Below are positions 1-11,476 of a DNA stretch of 64,000 nt, in pieces. The stretch's first letter is position 1, and each line of letters begins with the position of its first letter. Source of the DNA: Micromonospora chaiyaphumensis (GTDB taxonomy: Bacteria; Actinomycetota; Actinomycetes; Mycobacteriales; Micromonosporaceae); NCBI RefSeq assembly GCF_900091435.1, contig NZ_FMCS01000007.1, forward strand, positions 124,001-188,000, in the 5' to 3' direction. The position numbers were made by a program, and so were the translations under genes. Below the pieces are notes generated by a model. That model was given only the letters and a program-made list of their open reading frames with translations, did no database searches and had not been told where the DNA came from.

Positions 1-45
1 TGGGCATGCTGCCACTGCCTCCGACAAGCAGCACAGCAATCGCGC

Positions 46-609
46 TCACCGCCTCGTCTCATACCTGGCCAGCACCACCCCGCCGGGAAACGTCCGCGTC
101 TCCACCAGATTCAGGTTCACCCAGCTGTCCACCGCGGTGAAGAACCGTTTACCCCCGCCCACCAGCACCGGATGGGTCACGATCTCGTACTCGTCGACCA
201 GCCCGGCCCGCATGGCCGCGCCGGCGAGCGCCGCGCCACCAACCCTCATCGGCTCGCCGTCCTCGGCCTTGAGCCGGGTGATCTCCTCGACCGCGTCGCC
301 GGCGACCACACGGGTGTTCCAGTCAACCTTGTCGACCGTCGAAGAGAACACCACCTTCGGCGTATCCCGCCAGTTCCGCGCGAACTCGACCTGCGCCGGG
401 GTGGCGCCCGGCTGCTGATCGCCGGTCGGCCAGTAGGAACTCATGGTCTCCCACAGCTTGCGCCCATACAGCAACAGACCAATAGCCCGCTCCTGGTCGA
501 GCCACCACTGAAACAGCTCGTCGCTCGGTACGCCCCAGCCGATGTCGTCGCCCGGCGCGGCGACGAAGCCGTCCAGGGACAGGTTCATGCCGTAGACCAG
601 CTTCCGCAT
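46..609 (-). CDS. RibD C-terminal / dihydrofolate reductase family protein
   Basis: This 187-residue protein has the RibD C-terminal (DHFR-like) fold, a family of NADPH-dependent reductases of mostly unknown substrate. The N-terminus reads MRKLVYGMNLSLDGFVAAP, typical of the family, followed by a conserved LLLYGRKLWETM segment and a C-terminal HPVLVGGGKRFF segment that matches the family's cofactor-binding region. A longer reading frame continues upstream, but this ATG is preceded by an AGAAAGG ribosome site at suitable distance and begins exactly at the family's N-terminus. It lies downstream of metH on the same strand with a 76-base gap. The substrate cannot be told; true folate reduction is unlikely for this branch. 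Confidence 0.88.
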   Translation of the reverse strand: MRKLVYGMNLSLDGFVAAPGDDIGWGVPSDELFQWWLDQERAIGLLLYGRKLWETMSSYWPTGDQQPGATPAQVEFARNWRDTPKVVFSSTVDKVDWNTRVVAGDAVEEITRLKAEDGEPMRVGGAALAGAAMRAGLVDEYEIVTHPVLVGGGKRFFTAVDSWVNLNLVETRTFPGGVVLARYETRR

Positions 610-685
610 GGCGCCATGCCTTTCTGTCAGTCGGTCTCGGGAGATGGTGACCAGACTCAGGAACCGAGCGGACCGCCTGCGGTGA

Positions 686-4201
<3,516 letters not shown>

Positions 4202-4207
4202 AGGGCC

Positions 4208-4213
4208 AGGTTA
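4208..4213 (-). promoter_or_regulatory. -10 box of leaderless metH promoter
   Basis: TAACCT lies 6 nt upstream of the metH GTG start on the minus strand. That places transcription initiation at the start codon. Confidence 0.5.
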
Positions 4214-4357
4214 GTGCGGCGCGGCGCGGACGGGTCACCGCAACCGCGCCTTCCCACATACTGTCAGCGGGATCACCGCGTACCTTTCATCCGGTTCGCC
4301 CGACTGGTCGGGCCGGCCGACCGGCGCGGCCGACGGGCCGCGTCCCGCGGCGGCACG

Positions 4358-4363
4358 TAGGCT
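4358..4363 (+). promoter_or_regulatory. -10 box of leaderless promoter for the small ORF / PAC2 gene
   Basis: TAGGCT is followed by exactly 7 nt and then the GTG of a 43-codon reading frame. The spacing equals that of mshC, the DUF3090 gene and the phosphatase gene in this window. Confidence 0.5.
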
Positions 4364-4370
4364 GGCGGAC

Positions 4371-4502
4371 GTGAGGGACATCAGCGACGCGACCGTACGA
4401 CGGCTTCAGGTCGCGGCGCGGCGCCAGACGCGCCGAGCTGGAGTGGTCGTAGGCCGGCGGCGCCCGGGTGCCGCCGGCGAGCAGGGTGAGGTGACGGCGT
4501 GA
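4371..4502 (+). CDS. small basic protein or leader peptide upstream of PAC2 gene
   Basis: A 43-residue frame starts at GTG seven bases after a TAGGCT -10 box and ends in a TGA that overlaps the GTG of the PAC2 gene in a GTGA arrangement. The product is very basic (beginning VRDISDATVRRLQVAARRQ). I do not recognise a family. The promoter spacing and the 4-base overlap argue for translation: either a real small protein or a leader whose translation feeds ribosomes to the PAC2 start, which has no convincing ribosome site of its own. It could still be a chance frame in GC-rich DNA. Confidence 0.4.
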   Translation: MRDISDATVRRLQVAARRQTRRAGVVVGRRRPGAAGEQGEVTA

Positions 4503-5368
4503 CCGAGTTCGACGGACTGCCGGTGCTGCGGTCCCCGGTCGCCATCGCGGCCTTCGAGGGGTGGAACGACGCCGCCGACGCCTCGACCGCCGCCGTGGAG
4601 CACCTGGAGCAGGTCTGGCAGGCCCGGCAGGTGACCGAGCTGGACCCGGAGGACTTCTACGACTTCCAGGTGAGCCGGCCGACCATCACGATGGCCGACG
4701 GCGAGACGCGCCGGGTCGAGTGGCCGACCACCCGCTTCATGGTGGCCAGCCCCGAGGGCACCGAGCGGGACGTGGTGCTGATCCGGGGCATCGAGCCGAG
4801 CATGCGCTGGCGCACCTTCTGCGAGCAGGTGCTGGAGATCTGCCACAGCCTGGAGGTCGAGCGGGTCGTGCTGCTCGGCGCGCTGCTGGCCGACGTGCCC
4901 TACACCCGGCCCCTGCCGATCAGCGGCAGCGCCTCGGACGCCGACGCCGCCAAGCGCTACCAGCTCACCCCCACCCGCTACGACGGGCCGACCGGCATCG
5001 TCGGGGTGCTGCACGACGCGTGCACCCGCGCCGAGGTCGACGCCGTGTCGTTCTGGGTGCACGTGCCGCACTACGCCAACAACCCGCCCTGCCCCAAGGC
5101 CACCCTGGCGCTGCTGCACCGCGTCGAGGAGGTGCTCGACCTGCCGGTGCCGATGGCCGACCTGGCCGAGGAGGCCGCCGAGTGGGAGCAGCGGGTGCGC
5201 AGCGCCGCCGAGCAGGACGCGGAGCTCGGCGAATACGTCCGTGAGCTGGAGGAGCGGGTCGGCGACGCCGGCATCACCCCGCTGACCGGGGACGAGATCG
5301 CCCAGGAGTTCGAGAAGTACCTGCGCCGCCGGGGCGGTTCCGCCGGCCCCACCGCCGGCTCCTGGTAG
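4499..5368 (+). CDS. PAC2 family protein
   Basis: The 289-residue product belongs to the PAC2 family, named after a eukaryotic proteasome assembly chaperone and widespread in proteasome-bearing actinobacteria. The recognisable parts are the N-terminal AFEGWNDAADASTAAVEHL segment and the central ERVVLLGALLADVPYTRP and WVHVPHYANNPPCPKATLALL segments. The acidic C-terminal third is helical and ends with GDEIAQEFEKYLRRR. The GTG start overlaps the stop codon of the preceding 43-residue frame. In many actinobacteria this gene lies near mshC, as it does here (about 4 kb away). A role in proteasome biology is only inferred from the family name. Confidence 0.9.
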   Translation: MTEFDGLPVLRSPVAIAAFEGWNDAADASTAAVEHLEQVWQARQVTELDPEDFYDFQVSRPTITMADGETRRVEWPTTRFMVASPEGTERDVVLIRGIEPSMRWRTFCEQVLEICHSLEVERVVLLGALLADVPYTRPLPISGSASDADAAKRYQLTPTRYDGPTGIVGVLHDACTRAEVDAVSFWVHVPHYANNPPCPKATLALLHRVEEVLDLPVPMADLAEEAAEWEQRVRSAAEQDAELGEYVRELEERVGDAGITPLTGDEIAQEFEKYLRRRGGSAGPTAGSW

Positions 5369-5378
5369 CCGCACCTCT

Positions 5379-5413
5379 CCGAAGGCCGGGTCCCCCGAGG
5401 GCCCGGCCTTCGG
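5379..5413 (+). terminator. hairpin terminator after the PAC2 gene
   Basis: A perfect 12-bp GC-rich stem (CCGAAGGCCGGG with its complement) closes an 11-nt loop, 10 bases after the PAC2 stop. No strong T run follows, as is common in this GC range. Confidence 0.65.
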
Positions 5414-5451
5414 CGTGTCCGGGGTGGCGAGGTCACCCCCGCTAGGGCATC

Positions 5452-5463
5452 CTAGGAACCTAG
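5452..5463. promoter_or_regulatory. candidate operator of the GntR regulator
   Basis: CTAGGAACCTAG is an inverted repeat (5-bp arms, 2-nt spacer) 19 bases upstream of the GntR start codon. Its position suggests autoregulation by the HutC-type regulator that follows. This is inference from position and symmetry. Confidence 0.4.
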
Positions 5464-5482
5464 CTGTCAGGAGGAGGCGGGC

Positions 5483-6274
5483 ATGCAGATCAATCCCGGC
5501 GCGGCCGAGTTCCCGCACCGGCAGATCGCCGCGCAGCTCAAGGCCCAGGTCCGCCGCGGCGACTGGGGGCCGGGCGAGCGGCTGCCGTCCATCCCCGCCA
5601 TCGCCGAGATGTTCGGCGTCGCCAAGCAGACCGTGCAGCGCGCCGTCGACCAGCTGCGGGTCGAGGGCATCCTGATCACCAAGCCCGGCTCGGGTACGTA
5701 CGTCCGGGGCACCCGGCGCCGGCTCAACCGGCTCTCCCGGGGCCGGTACGGCGGCTTCCGCGGCTACCACACCGACCTGGCCGCCCGGTATCGACAGCAG
5801 CTCGTCTCGGTGGGCCGCGCGCCCGCCCCGCCCGAGGTGGCCGACGCGTTCGGGGTGGCCGACGGCACCGAACTGCTCTGCCGGCGGCACCTGGTCCGCA
5901 CCGAGGACTCACCCGTCGAGGTGGGCGCCTCCTGGTTCCTGCCCGCCGACACCGCCGGCACCTCGCTGGAACGGGCCGAGGCGTTCGGCCGCCCGCTCTA
6001 CCAGGAGGCCGAGGAGGCCACCGGCCGCCGGTACGTCACCGCAACCGACACGATCAGTGCCCGCCAGCCCAGCCGGGAGGAGGCGGAGATCCTCCAGATC
6101 CGCCCGGACACCCCGGTGCTGCACCTGCTGCACGTCGCCTACGACGCCCAGCGCAAGCCGATCGAGGTCGCCCACGCCACCTGGCCCGGCCCGATGACCA
6201 CGCTCACCGAGGAGTACCGGATTCCCGCCCCGCAGGCGGAGCCGGACCCGGACCCCGGCCTCGTCCTCGGCTGA
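5483..6274 (+). CDS. GntR family (HutC type) transcriptional regulator
   Basis: A 263-residue regulator with an N-terminal GntR winged helix (about residues 12-80, recognition region AEMFGVAKQTVQRAVDQL, wing GSGTYVRG) and a C-terminal UTRA-like ligand-binding domain (about 95-245). The ATG is preceded by a strong AGGAGG site. The palindrome CTAGGAACCTAG just upstream may be its own operator. It stands alone between a terminator and the serine hydrolase gene, so its target and ligand are not indicated by context. Confidence 0.93.
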   Translation: MQINPGAAEFPHRQIAAQLKAQVRRGDWGPGERLPSIPAIAEMFGVAKQTVQRAVDQLRVEGILITKPGSGTYVRGTRRRLNRLSRGRYGGFRGYHTDLAARYRQQLVSVGRAPAPPEVADAFGVADGTELLCRRHLVRTEDSPVEVGASWFLPADTAGTSLERAEAFGRPLYQEAEEATGRRYVTATDTISARQPSREEAEILQIRPDTPVLHLLHVAYDAQRKPIEVAHATWPGPMTTLTEEYRIPAPQAEPDPDPGLVLG

Positions 6275-6301
6275 CCGGGGCCGATCTCCTGGCCGTCGGG
6301 C

Positions 6302-6333
6302 TTGACCCTGCCCCAGGGTCAGGGTTCGACGAT
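6302..6333 (+). promoter_or_regulatory. MerR-type promoter/operator of the serine hydrolase gene
   Basis: A perfect inverted repeat TGACCCTG-CCC-CAGGGTCA (6303-6321) directly follows the first base of a TTGACC -35 box (6302-6307). A -10-like GACGAT lies at 6328-6333, giving a long spacer of about 20 bp with the dyad inside it. Stretched spacers with a central dyad are the hallmark of promoters activated by MerR proteins. The -10 box is 7 nt from the ATG at 6341, so the transcript is probably leaderless. The cognate MerR gene lies two genes down in the same direction. Confidence 0.7.
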
Positions 6334-6340
6334 CGTCGGC

Positions 6341-7771
6341 ATGAACAACAACGACAGCGCCTTGCACGTCGTCGGAGCCCAGATCCGTGATCAGGCTGCC
6401 GCCTACTGCGAGTCCCAGAGCGTCCCCGGGGTCGTCGCCGGCGTCTACCACGCCGGCGAGCAGATCGTCGTCGCCCACGGCACCGCGAACGTCGCCACCG
6501 GCGCGCCGATGCGCGAGGACACCGGATTCCTCTTCGGCTCCGTCACCAAGGTTCTCACCACCACGCTGGTCCTGCAGCAGGTCGACCGGGGACTGCTGGA
6601 CCTCGAGGCGCCGGTGGCGCACTACCTCCCCGAATTCGCCCTGACCGCACCGGGCGCGGCGGCGAAGATCCTCGTCCGTCACCTGGTCTCGCACACCAAC
6701 GGCATCGACGCCGACCTGTTCTTTCCCGACGCCCGGGGCCGCGACGCCCTGAAGACCTACGTCGACGGCCTCGCCGGGAGCTGCGGCGCCCTGTTCGAGG
6801 CCGGTGAGCGGCTCAGCTACTCCAACGGCGGCATGATCGTCGCGGGCCGGCTGCTGGAGGTGGTGACCGGGCTGCCCTTCCCCGACCTGCTCGCGCGCGA
6901 CGTCTTCGGACCGGTCGGCATGACCGACTCCAGCACCTCGGCCGAACAGGCCATCCTGCGCAGCACGGCCGTCGGCCACTTCCCCGACCCGGTGACCATG
7001 GCGGCCCGGCCCACCGGCATGTTCATGCTGCCCGACACCTGGGGGCCGGCCGGGGGCACGCCGATCGGCACCGTCGCCGACCTGCTCGCCTTCGGGCGCA
7101 CTCACCTGGCCGGCGGAGTCTCCCCCGCCGGCACGCGGGTGCTGGCGCCCGCGTCGACCGCGCTGATGCAGCAGACCGCGTACGACATGGCGACCCCGAA
7201 CGTCCCGCCGATGGGCCTGGGCTGGGTGCGGTACCCGTTCGGCGACACCACCGTCCTCGCCATGTCCGGTGCGTCGCCCGGCGGCGTCTCCATCCTCTGC
7301 GTCGTCCCCGAGCACGACCTGGTCTTCACCGCCTTCGGCAACACCCCGGGCGCGATCGTCCTGCACGACCAGCTCCTCCAGGGGCTCCTGCGGGACCTTC
7401 TCGGCGTCGAGATCCCCGCTCTCGTCACCGCGCCGGCGTCGGACGTGGACCTCAGCCCGTACGTGGGCACCTACCGCTCGAACCAGCTCCGCATCGACGT
7501 CAGCGCCGTCGACGGTCAGCTCGAGGAGCGGATGACCTACGAGCCGGCGGACGAATCGCAGGAGCGGATCTTCACCGCGTTCGCGGGCGGCGCGACCTCC
7601 GCCCCGCCGCAGCGCTACGTGCCGGTCGGACCGGGTCTCTTCGCCCCGGCTGGGTACCCGTGGGAGACGTTCGACGGGTACCTGCGACTCCTGCTCGTCT
7701 CGTACCACGACGGGGTCGACGGCCGCGCGCGCTTCCGCAACGGCGGCGGCCGGCTGGCCCGGCGGGCCTGA
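6341..7771 (+). CDS. beta-lactamase-type serine hydrolase
   Basis: The 476-residue protein belongs to the class C beta-lactamase/penicillin-binding-protein-like serine hydrolases. The SxxK nucleophile motif is visible as GSVTK (near residue 64) and the YxN motif as YSNGG (near residue 160). The C-terminal 120 residues form the extra beta-rich domain common in this family. There is no obvious signal peptide, so it probably acts in the cytoplasm, perhaps as an esterase. The start is fixed by the MerR-type promoter 7 nt upstream of MNNNDSALHV. The MerR gene follows 44 bases later and likely belongs to the same transcript. The substrate is unknown; hydrolysis of a drug-like ester or lactam sensed by the MerR protein is one possibility. 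Confidence 0.88.
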   Translation: MNNNDSALHVVGAQIRDQAAAYCESQSVPGVVAGVYHAGEQIVVAHGTANVATGAPMREDTGFLFGSVTKVLTTTLVLQQVDRGLLDLEAPVAHYLPEFALTAPGAAAKILVRHLVSHTNGIDADLFFPDARGRDALKTYVDGLAGSCGALFEAGERLSYSNGGMIVAGRLLEVVTGLPFPDLLARDVFGPVGMTDSSTSAEQAILRSTAVGHFPDPVTMAARPTGMFMLPDTWGPAGGTPIGTVADLLAFGRTHLAGGVSPAGTRVLAPASTALMQQTAYDMATPNVPPMGLGWVRYPFGDTTVLAMSGASPGGVSILCVVPEHDLVFTAFGNTPGAIVLHDQLLQGLLRDLLGVEIPALVTAPASDVDLSPYVGTYRSNQLRIDVSAVDGQLEERMTYEPADESQERIFTAFAGGATSAPPQRYVPVGPGLFAPAGYPWETFDGYLRLLLVSYHDGVDGRARFRNGGGRLARRA

Positions 7772-7815
7772 CCGCCGCGTCCCCGACCGAACCTCCGGGT
7801 GGGAGGATGTCCGCC

Positions 7816-8535
7816 ATGATCACGATTGGGCAGCTCGCGGAGTACGCCGGCGTGACCGTCAAGGCCGTCCGCCACTACCACCAGCGTGGTCTGCTCGCCG
7901 AGCCGGAGCGCGACTCGTCCGGCTACCGGCGATACACCGCGGAGGACGCCATCACCCTCGTCAAGATCAGGACCTTGGCCGAGGCCGGGGTGCCGCTGGC
8001 CCGCATCGCGGACCTGCTCGACGCCGACCCGGACGCGCTCACGGCGGCCATCGCCGAGATCGACCACGGCCTCCAGGAGCGCATGGCGCAGCTGCGGCGG
8101 ACCCGCGACCACCTCGCCCAGCTGCGCGGCGGCGACCGGCTCTTCCTCTCCCCGGAGGCCGCCGACCTCCTCGGCGAGCTGCGCGAACTCGGCGTCAGCG
8201 AACGCCAGATCCGCCTGGAGCGCGATGGCTGGATCCTCATGCGGACCGCCTCGCCCGAGGACGCCTCCCGGTGGACCGCCGAGAAGCGCGAGCTGCTGAC
8301 CGACCCGGATTTCCGCGCCCTCTACCTCGACCACGACGCCGCCTACGACTGGTCGCCCGACGACCCCCGTCTACCCGCCCTCGCGGAGCGGACGCGGACC
8401 TGGTTCAGCGACCATCACCCGCGATCGGAGACGCGTCCCGTCCACAACCCGACCATCGCCCGGCTGGCGGCGCGGTCCCAGCCCGAGGCCTCGTCCCCGG
8501 CGTGGGACCGCCTGGCCCGGCTCATGCGGGCCTGA
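7816..8535 (+). CDS. MerR family transcriptional regulator
   Basis: A 239-residue regulator with the MerR helix-turn-helix and wing at the N-terminus (MITIGQLAEYAGVTVKAVRH, then SSGYRRYTAEDAI), a dimerisation helix (about 80-120), and a C-terminal effector domain of about 120 residues resembling the multidrug-binding TipAS-like class in size only. The second of two nearby ATGs is chosen because GGGAGG lies 9 bases before it. It follows the serine hydrolase gene and is likely to act at the dyad upstream of that gene, so the pair would form an autoregulated inducible unit. No metal-binding cysteine pattern is visible, so metal sensing is unlikely. Confidence 0.92.
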   Translation: MITIGQLAEYAGVTVKAVRHYHQRGLLAEPERDSSGYRRYTAEDAITLVKIRTLAEAGVPLARIADLLDADPDALTAAIAEIDHGLQERMAQLRRTRDHLAQLRGGDRLFLSPEAADLLGELRELGVSERQIRLERDGWILMRTASPEDASRWTAEKRELLTDPDFRALYLDHDAAYDWSPDDPRLPALAERTRTWFSDHHPRSETRPVHNPTIARLAARSQPEASSPAWDRLARLMRA

Positions 8536-8626
8536 GCGGCCACGTCCCGGCGCAGCACGGCGCACGGCCCGCTGCGGGGCTGAGCGGCCGACGGCCCGGC
8601 GTGGCACCGCCCTCGCTCGGCCCGCT

Positions 8627-8649
8627 GCACCGGCGCCGCCCGCCGGTGC
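8627..8649. terminator. hairpin between convergent MerR and mshC genes
   Basis: A perfect 9-bp stem (GCACCGGCG and complement) with a 5-nt loop lies in the 129-base gap where the MerR and mshC transcripts converge. It could serve either strand. Confidence 0.45.
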
Positions 8650-8664
8650 GGAACGGAGCCCGCG

Positions 8665-9903
8665 TCAGAGGCGGATGCCGAGGAGGGCGTCGACCGTGTC
8701 GGCGAAGAGCTTCGGGGCCTCGGCGTCGTCGGCCACACCGGCGAGCGTCTGCCCCACCCAGTCGTCCACGAGCGCCAGGGCGCCGGGAGTGTCCAGGTCG
8801 TCGGCGAGGCGGGCGCGTACCCCGGCCAGGAGCTCGTGGCCGGACGGGCCGGCCGGCGCGGCGGCGGCCCGGCGCCAGCGGGCCAGCCGCTCCTGCGCCT
8901 CGGTGAGCAGTTCGTCGGTCCACGAGCGGTCGCTGCGGTAGTGGCCGCTGAGCAGGGCCAGCCGGACGGCCATCGGGTCGACCTGGTCGGCCCGCAGCCG
9001 GGAGACGAAGACCAGGTTGCCCCGGGACTTCGACATCTTCTCGCCGTCCAGGCCGATCATGCCGGCGTGCACGTAGTGGTCGGCGAACGGCGCCTGGCCG
9101 GTCAGCCGCTCGGCGTGCGCCGCCGAGCACTCGTGGTGCGGGAAGAGCAGGTCGTTGCCGCCGCCCTGCACGGCGATCCGGTCGCCGAGCAGGTTGAGCG
9201 CGATGACCGCGCACTCGATGTGCCAGCCGGGGCGGCCGGCGCCCAGCTCGCCACCCGGCCAGGACGGCTCGCCCTCGCGGGCGCCGCGCCACAGCAGCGG
9301 GTCGAGCGGGTCGCGCTTGCCGGCCCGGTCCGGGTCGCCGCCGCGCTCCGGGAAGATCTCCAGCATCTGCTCGCGGCTCAGGTTGGACTCGTAGCCGAAC
9401 GCGGGGGCGGCGGCCACGTCGAAGTAGACGTCGCCGGTGCCGTCGTCGAGCCGGTAGGCCGCGCCGTCCTTGAGCAGGACGAGGACCTTCTCGGCGATGT
9501 CCGGGATCGACTCGACCGCGCCCACGTAGTGCGCCGGCGGGATGATCCGCAGCGCCTCCATGTCCTCGCGGAACAGCGCGGTCTCCCGCATGGCCAGGAC
9601 CTTCCAGTCCTCGCCGTCGCGCTCGGCCCGCTCCAGCAGCGGGTCGTCGATGTCGGTGACGTTCTGCACGTAGCGCACGGTCAGGCCGGCGTCCCGCCAC
9701 ATCCGCTGCACCAGGTCGAACGTGATCATGGTGGCGGCGTGCCCCAGGTGGGTTGCGTCGTACGGGGTGATGCCGCAGACGTACATGCTGGCCGCGCCGT
9801 CGGGCTGACTGGGGTGGAGGCCTTGCCGCGCCGAGTCGTACAACCTCAGTGGCGTGCCCTCACCCGGCAGCCGTGGCACCTCGTGTCCCGCCCAAGACTC
9901 CAT
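8665..9903 (-). CDS. mshC: cysteine:1D-myo-inositol 2-amino-2-deoxy-glucopyranoside ligase (mycothiol)
   Basis: The 412-residue enzyme joins cysteine to GlcN-Ins using ATP in mycothiol biosynthesis. It is a cysteinyl-tRNA synthetase homologue without the tRNA anticodon-binding end. The zinc ligand region YVCGITPYDATHLGHA (with the HIGH-like HLGH) and the KMSKS signature are present; the ITPYDATHLGH wording separates MshC from true CysS. The ATG is placed by a TAGGCT -10 box exactly 7 nt upstream, giving a leaderless mRNA. It follows the SCO1664-like gene on the same strand after 67 bases but has its own promoter. It marks the organism as a mycothiol-producing actinobacterium. Confidence 0.95.
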   Translation of the reverse strand: MESWAGHEVPRLPGEGTPLRLYDSARQGLHPSQPDGAASMYVCGITPYDATHLGHAATMITFDLVQRMWRDAGLTVRYVQNVTDIDDPLLERAERDGEDWKVLAMRETALFREDMEALRIIPPAHYVGAVESIPDIAEKVLVLLKDGAAYRLDDGTGDVYFDVAAAPAFGYESNLSREQMLEIFPERGGDPDRAGKRDPLDPLLWRGAREGEPSWPGGELGAGRPGWHIECAVIALNLLGDRIAVQGGGNDLLFPHHECSAAHAERLTGQAPFADHYVHAGMIGLDGEKMSKSRGNLVFVSRLRADQVDPMAVRLALLSGHYRSDRSWTDELLTEAQERLARWRRAAAAPAGPSGHELLAGVRARLADDLDTPGALALVDDWVGQTLAGVADDAEAPKLFADTVDALLGIRL

Positions 9904-9910
9904 GATTGCC

Positions 9911-9916
9911 AGCCTA
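9911..9916 (-). promoter_or_regulatory. -10 box of leaderless mshC promoter
   Basis: TAGGCT on the minus strand is followed by 7 nt and the mshC ATG. Confidence 0.55.
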
Positions 9917-9970
9917 ACGAGCCGTCAGGCGCTCAGGTGGCACGCCTCGGGTGATCAACGCGACAACGGC

Positions 9971-10789
9971 TCACATGGGCGGCCAGGGCATGGCCGGCCA
10001 CTCCTCCGGGGGCAGCGGGAACCGCCCGGTCTCCCGCAGCCGGTCCACCCGGGCCGCCACCTCGGCGACCTCGCTGATGGTGAGATGGTCGGCCAGCTCG
10101 TCGCCGAGCGCCCCGGTGAGCTGCCCGGCCAGCCCGTCGAGCATCGCCACGGCGTCCGGCGGGAGCTGCCGGCCGGCCCAGCCCCAGAGCACGGTGCGCA
10201 GCTTCTCCTCGACGTGGAAGCAGACCCCGTGGTCCACCCCGTAGATCCGGTCGTCGGGGCCGACGAGCACGTGGCCGCCCTTGCGGTCGGCGTTGTTGAT
10301 CACGGCGTCGAGGACCGCCAGCCGGGCCAGGCGGGGATCGTCGGCGTGCGCCAGCGCGTAGGCGGCCCCGTCGTCGTCGCGCGCCGCGGCGACCGGAAAC
10401 CAGCGCGGCGGCACCGCCTCGGCCGGCACGAAGCCGACGAGCGGCTCGGCGTCCTCCGGCTCGTCGATCCAGAGCTGGCAGGAGCCGGGACCGAACGGCC
10501 CGTCCCGCAGCACGGTCGGCGGCACCAGGTCCCAGCCGGTGGCCCGGGAGACCAGGTAGGCCGAGACCTCGCGCCCGGCGAGCGTCCCGTCCGGGAAGTC
10601 CCAGAGCGGGCGCTCGCCGCGGACCGGCTTGTAGACGCAGCGCGCGCTCGCCCCGTCGAGGGTGAGGATGCCGCGCAGGGTGGCGTTGGAGGCGTCGACC
10701 AACCGCCCCTCCAGGGTGAGCTCACCGTCGCTGAGCAGTCGCAACGAGGCGGCGCCGTCCTGTCGGGGCTGAAGTTCGGACGAGGTCAC
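9971..10789 (-). CDS. SCO1664 family protein (kinase-like fold)
   Basis: The 272-residue protein matches the actinobacterial SCO1664 family, which resembles the PI3/PI4-kinase and HipA catalytic fold. Visible pieces are an N-terminal DGELTLEGRLVDASNATL strand region, a lysine-bearing strand CVYKPVRGERPLWDFPDG, a possible catalytic segment DAVINNADRKGGHVLV, and a metal-binding-like YGVDHGVCFH. These align with the K, D/N and D positions of such kinases, so phosphotransfer is plausible but not proven. Its start overlaps the stop of the DUF3090 gene by 4 bases, so the two are translationally coupled. The same order of genes is found in many actinobacteria. Confidence 0.88.
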   Translation of the reverse strand: MTSSELQPRQDGAASLRLLSDGELTLEGRLVDASNATLRGILTLDGASARCVYKPVRGERPLWDFPDGTLAGREVSAYLVSRATGWDLVPPTVLRDGPFGPGSCQLWIDEPEDAEPLVGFVPAEAVPPRWFPVAAARDDDGAAYALAHADDPRLARLAVLDAVINNADRKGGHVLVGPDDRIYGVDHGVCFHVEEKLRTVLWGWAGRQLPPDAVAMLDGLAGQLTGALGDELADHLTISEVAEVAARVDRLRETGRFPLPPEEWPAMPWPPM

Positions 10790-11364
10790 CGGTGATAACC
10801 GTTGTGCCGGGGGCAGAGGTGACCGGCCGGGTCGAGCGGCTGGCCGCAGAGCGGGCAGGGCGGACGGCCCGCGTTGACCACCCGACGGGCCCGCTCGATG
10901 AACGCGCGGGTCGCCTCGGGGGTCAACCGGACCCGGAGCCGGTCGAGGTCGTCGTCCGGCTCGTCCGGGTCCTCGTCGGCGTCGTCGTCCGCGTCGCCCA
11001 GCTCGACCTCGACCTCCGCCTCACCGGCGGCGATCGCCTCGATCACCACCGTCGCGGAGTCGACGTCGAAGGCCAGGCCCAGGGTGCCGACCCGGAACTC
11101 CTCGTCGACCGGGGTGTCGAGCGGGTCGTTGTCGCCGGTCACCGGGGCCGCCTCGGGAAGCTCGACGCCGAACCGGCGCTGCGCCTCGGAGAGCAGCTCC
11201 TCCAGCTTCTCGGCGAGCAGGGACACCTGGACCTTCTCCAGCGCGACGCTGACCAGCCGGCCCCCGCCGCGCGCCTGGAGGAAGAACGTGCGCTCCCCCG
11301 GCGGGCCGACGGTTCCGGCGACGAACCGCTCCGGCGGCTCGAAGGCGTGCACCTGGTGGGTCAT
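10786..11364 (-). CDS. DUF3090 family protein
   Basis: A 192-residue actinobacterial DUF3090 protein of unknown function. The N-terminus carries the family segment ERFVAGTVGPPGERTFFLQA, the middle has a very acidic stretch around residues 115-140, and the C-terminus has a CPLCGQPLDPAGHLCP zinc-ribbon-like pair of CxxC/C motifs, which suggests metal binding. The ATG is chosen over an upstream GTG because a TAGGGT -10 box lies exactly 7 nt before it. It is the first gene of the DUF3090/SCO1664 pair. Confidence 0.9.
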   Translation of the reverse strand: MTHQVHAFEPPERFVAGTVGPPGERTFFLQARGGGRLVSVALEKVQVSLLAEKLEELLSEAQRRFGVELPEAAPVTGDNDPLDTPVDEEFRVGTLGLAFDVDSATVVIEAIAAGEAEVEVELGDADDDADEDPDEPDDDLDRLRVRLTPEATRAFIERARRVVNAGRPPCPLCGQPLDPAGHLCPRHNGYHR

Positions 11365-11371
11365 ACCCACG

Positions 11372-11377
11372 ACCCTA
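11372..11377 (-). promoter_or_regulatory. -10 box of leaderless DUF3090 promoter
   Basis: TAGGGT with 7 nt to the ATG at 11364 decides between the GTG and ATG start candidates. Confidence 0.55.
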
Positions 11378-11476
11378 TCCGGCGGGCGGAACCGTCGCGC
11401 AGCCCACCGACGCCGAATCCGCCCAGGGCGAAACGCCAGGGCCGACCCCCGTCGCTCCCGGGCGTGGCGCGACGGC

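Noticed and set aside
4202..4370. Cobalamin riboswitch before metH
   Set aside because: The region is only 169 bases, shows no B12-box-like sequence, and the metH mRNA appears to start at its GTG.
8665..9903. cysS (cysteinyl-tRNA synthetase)
   Set aside because: The ITPYDATHLGHA wording, 412-residue length and missing anticodon-binding end indicate MshC.
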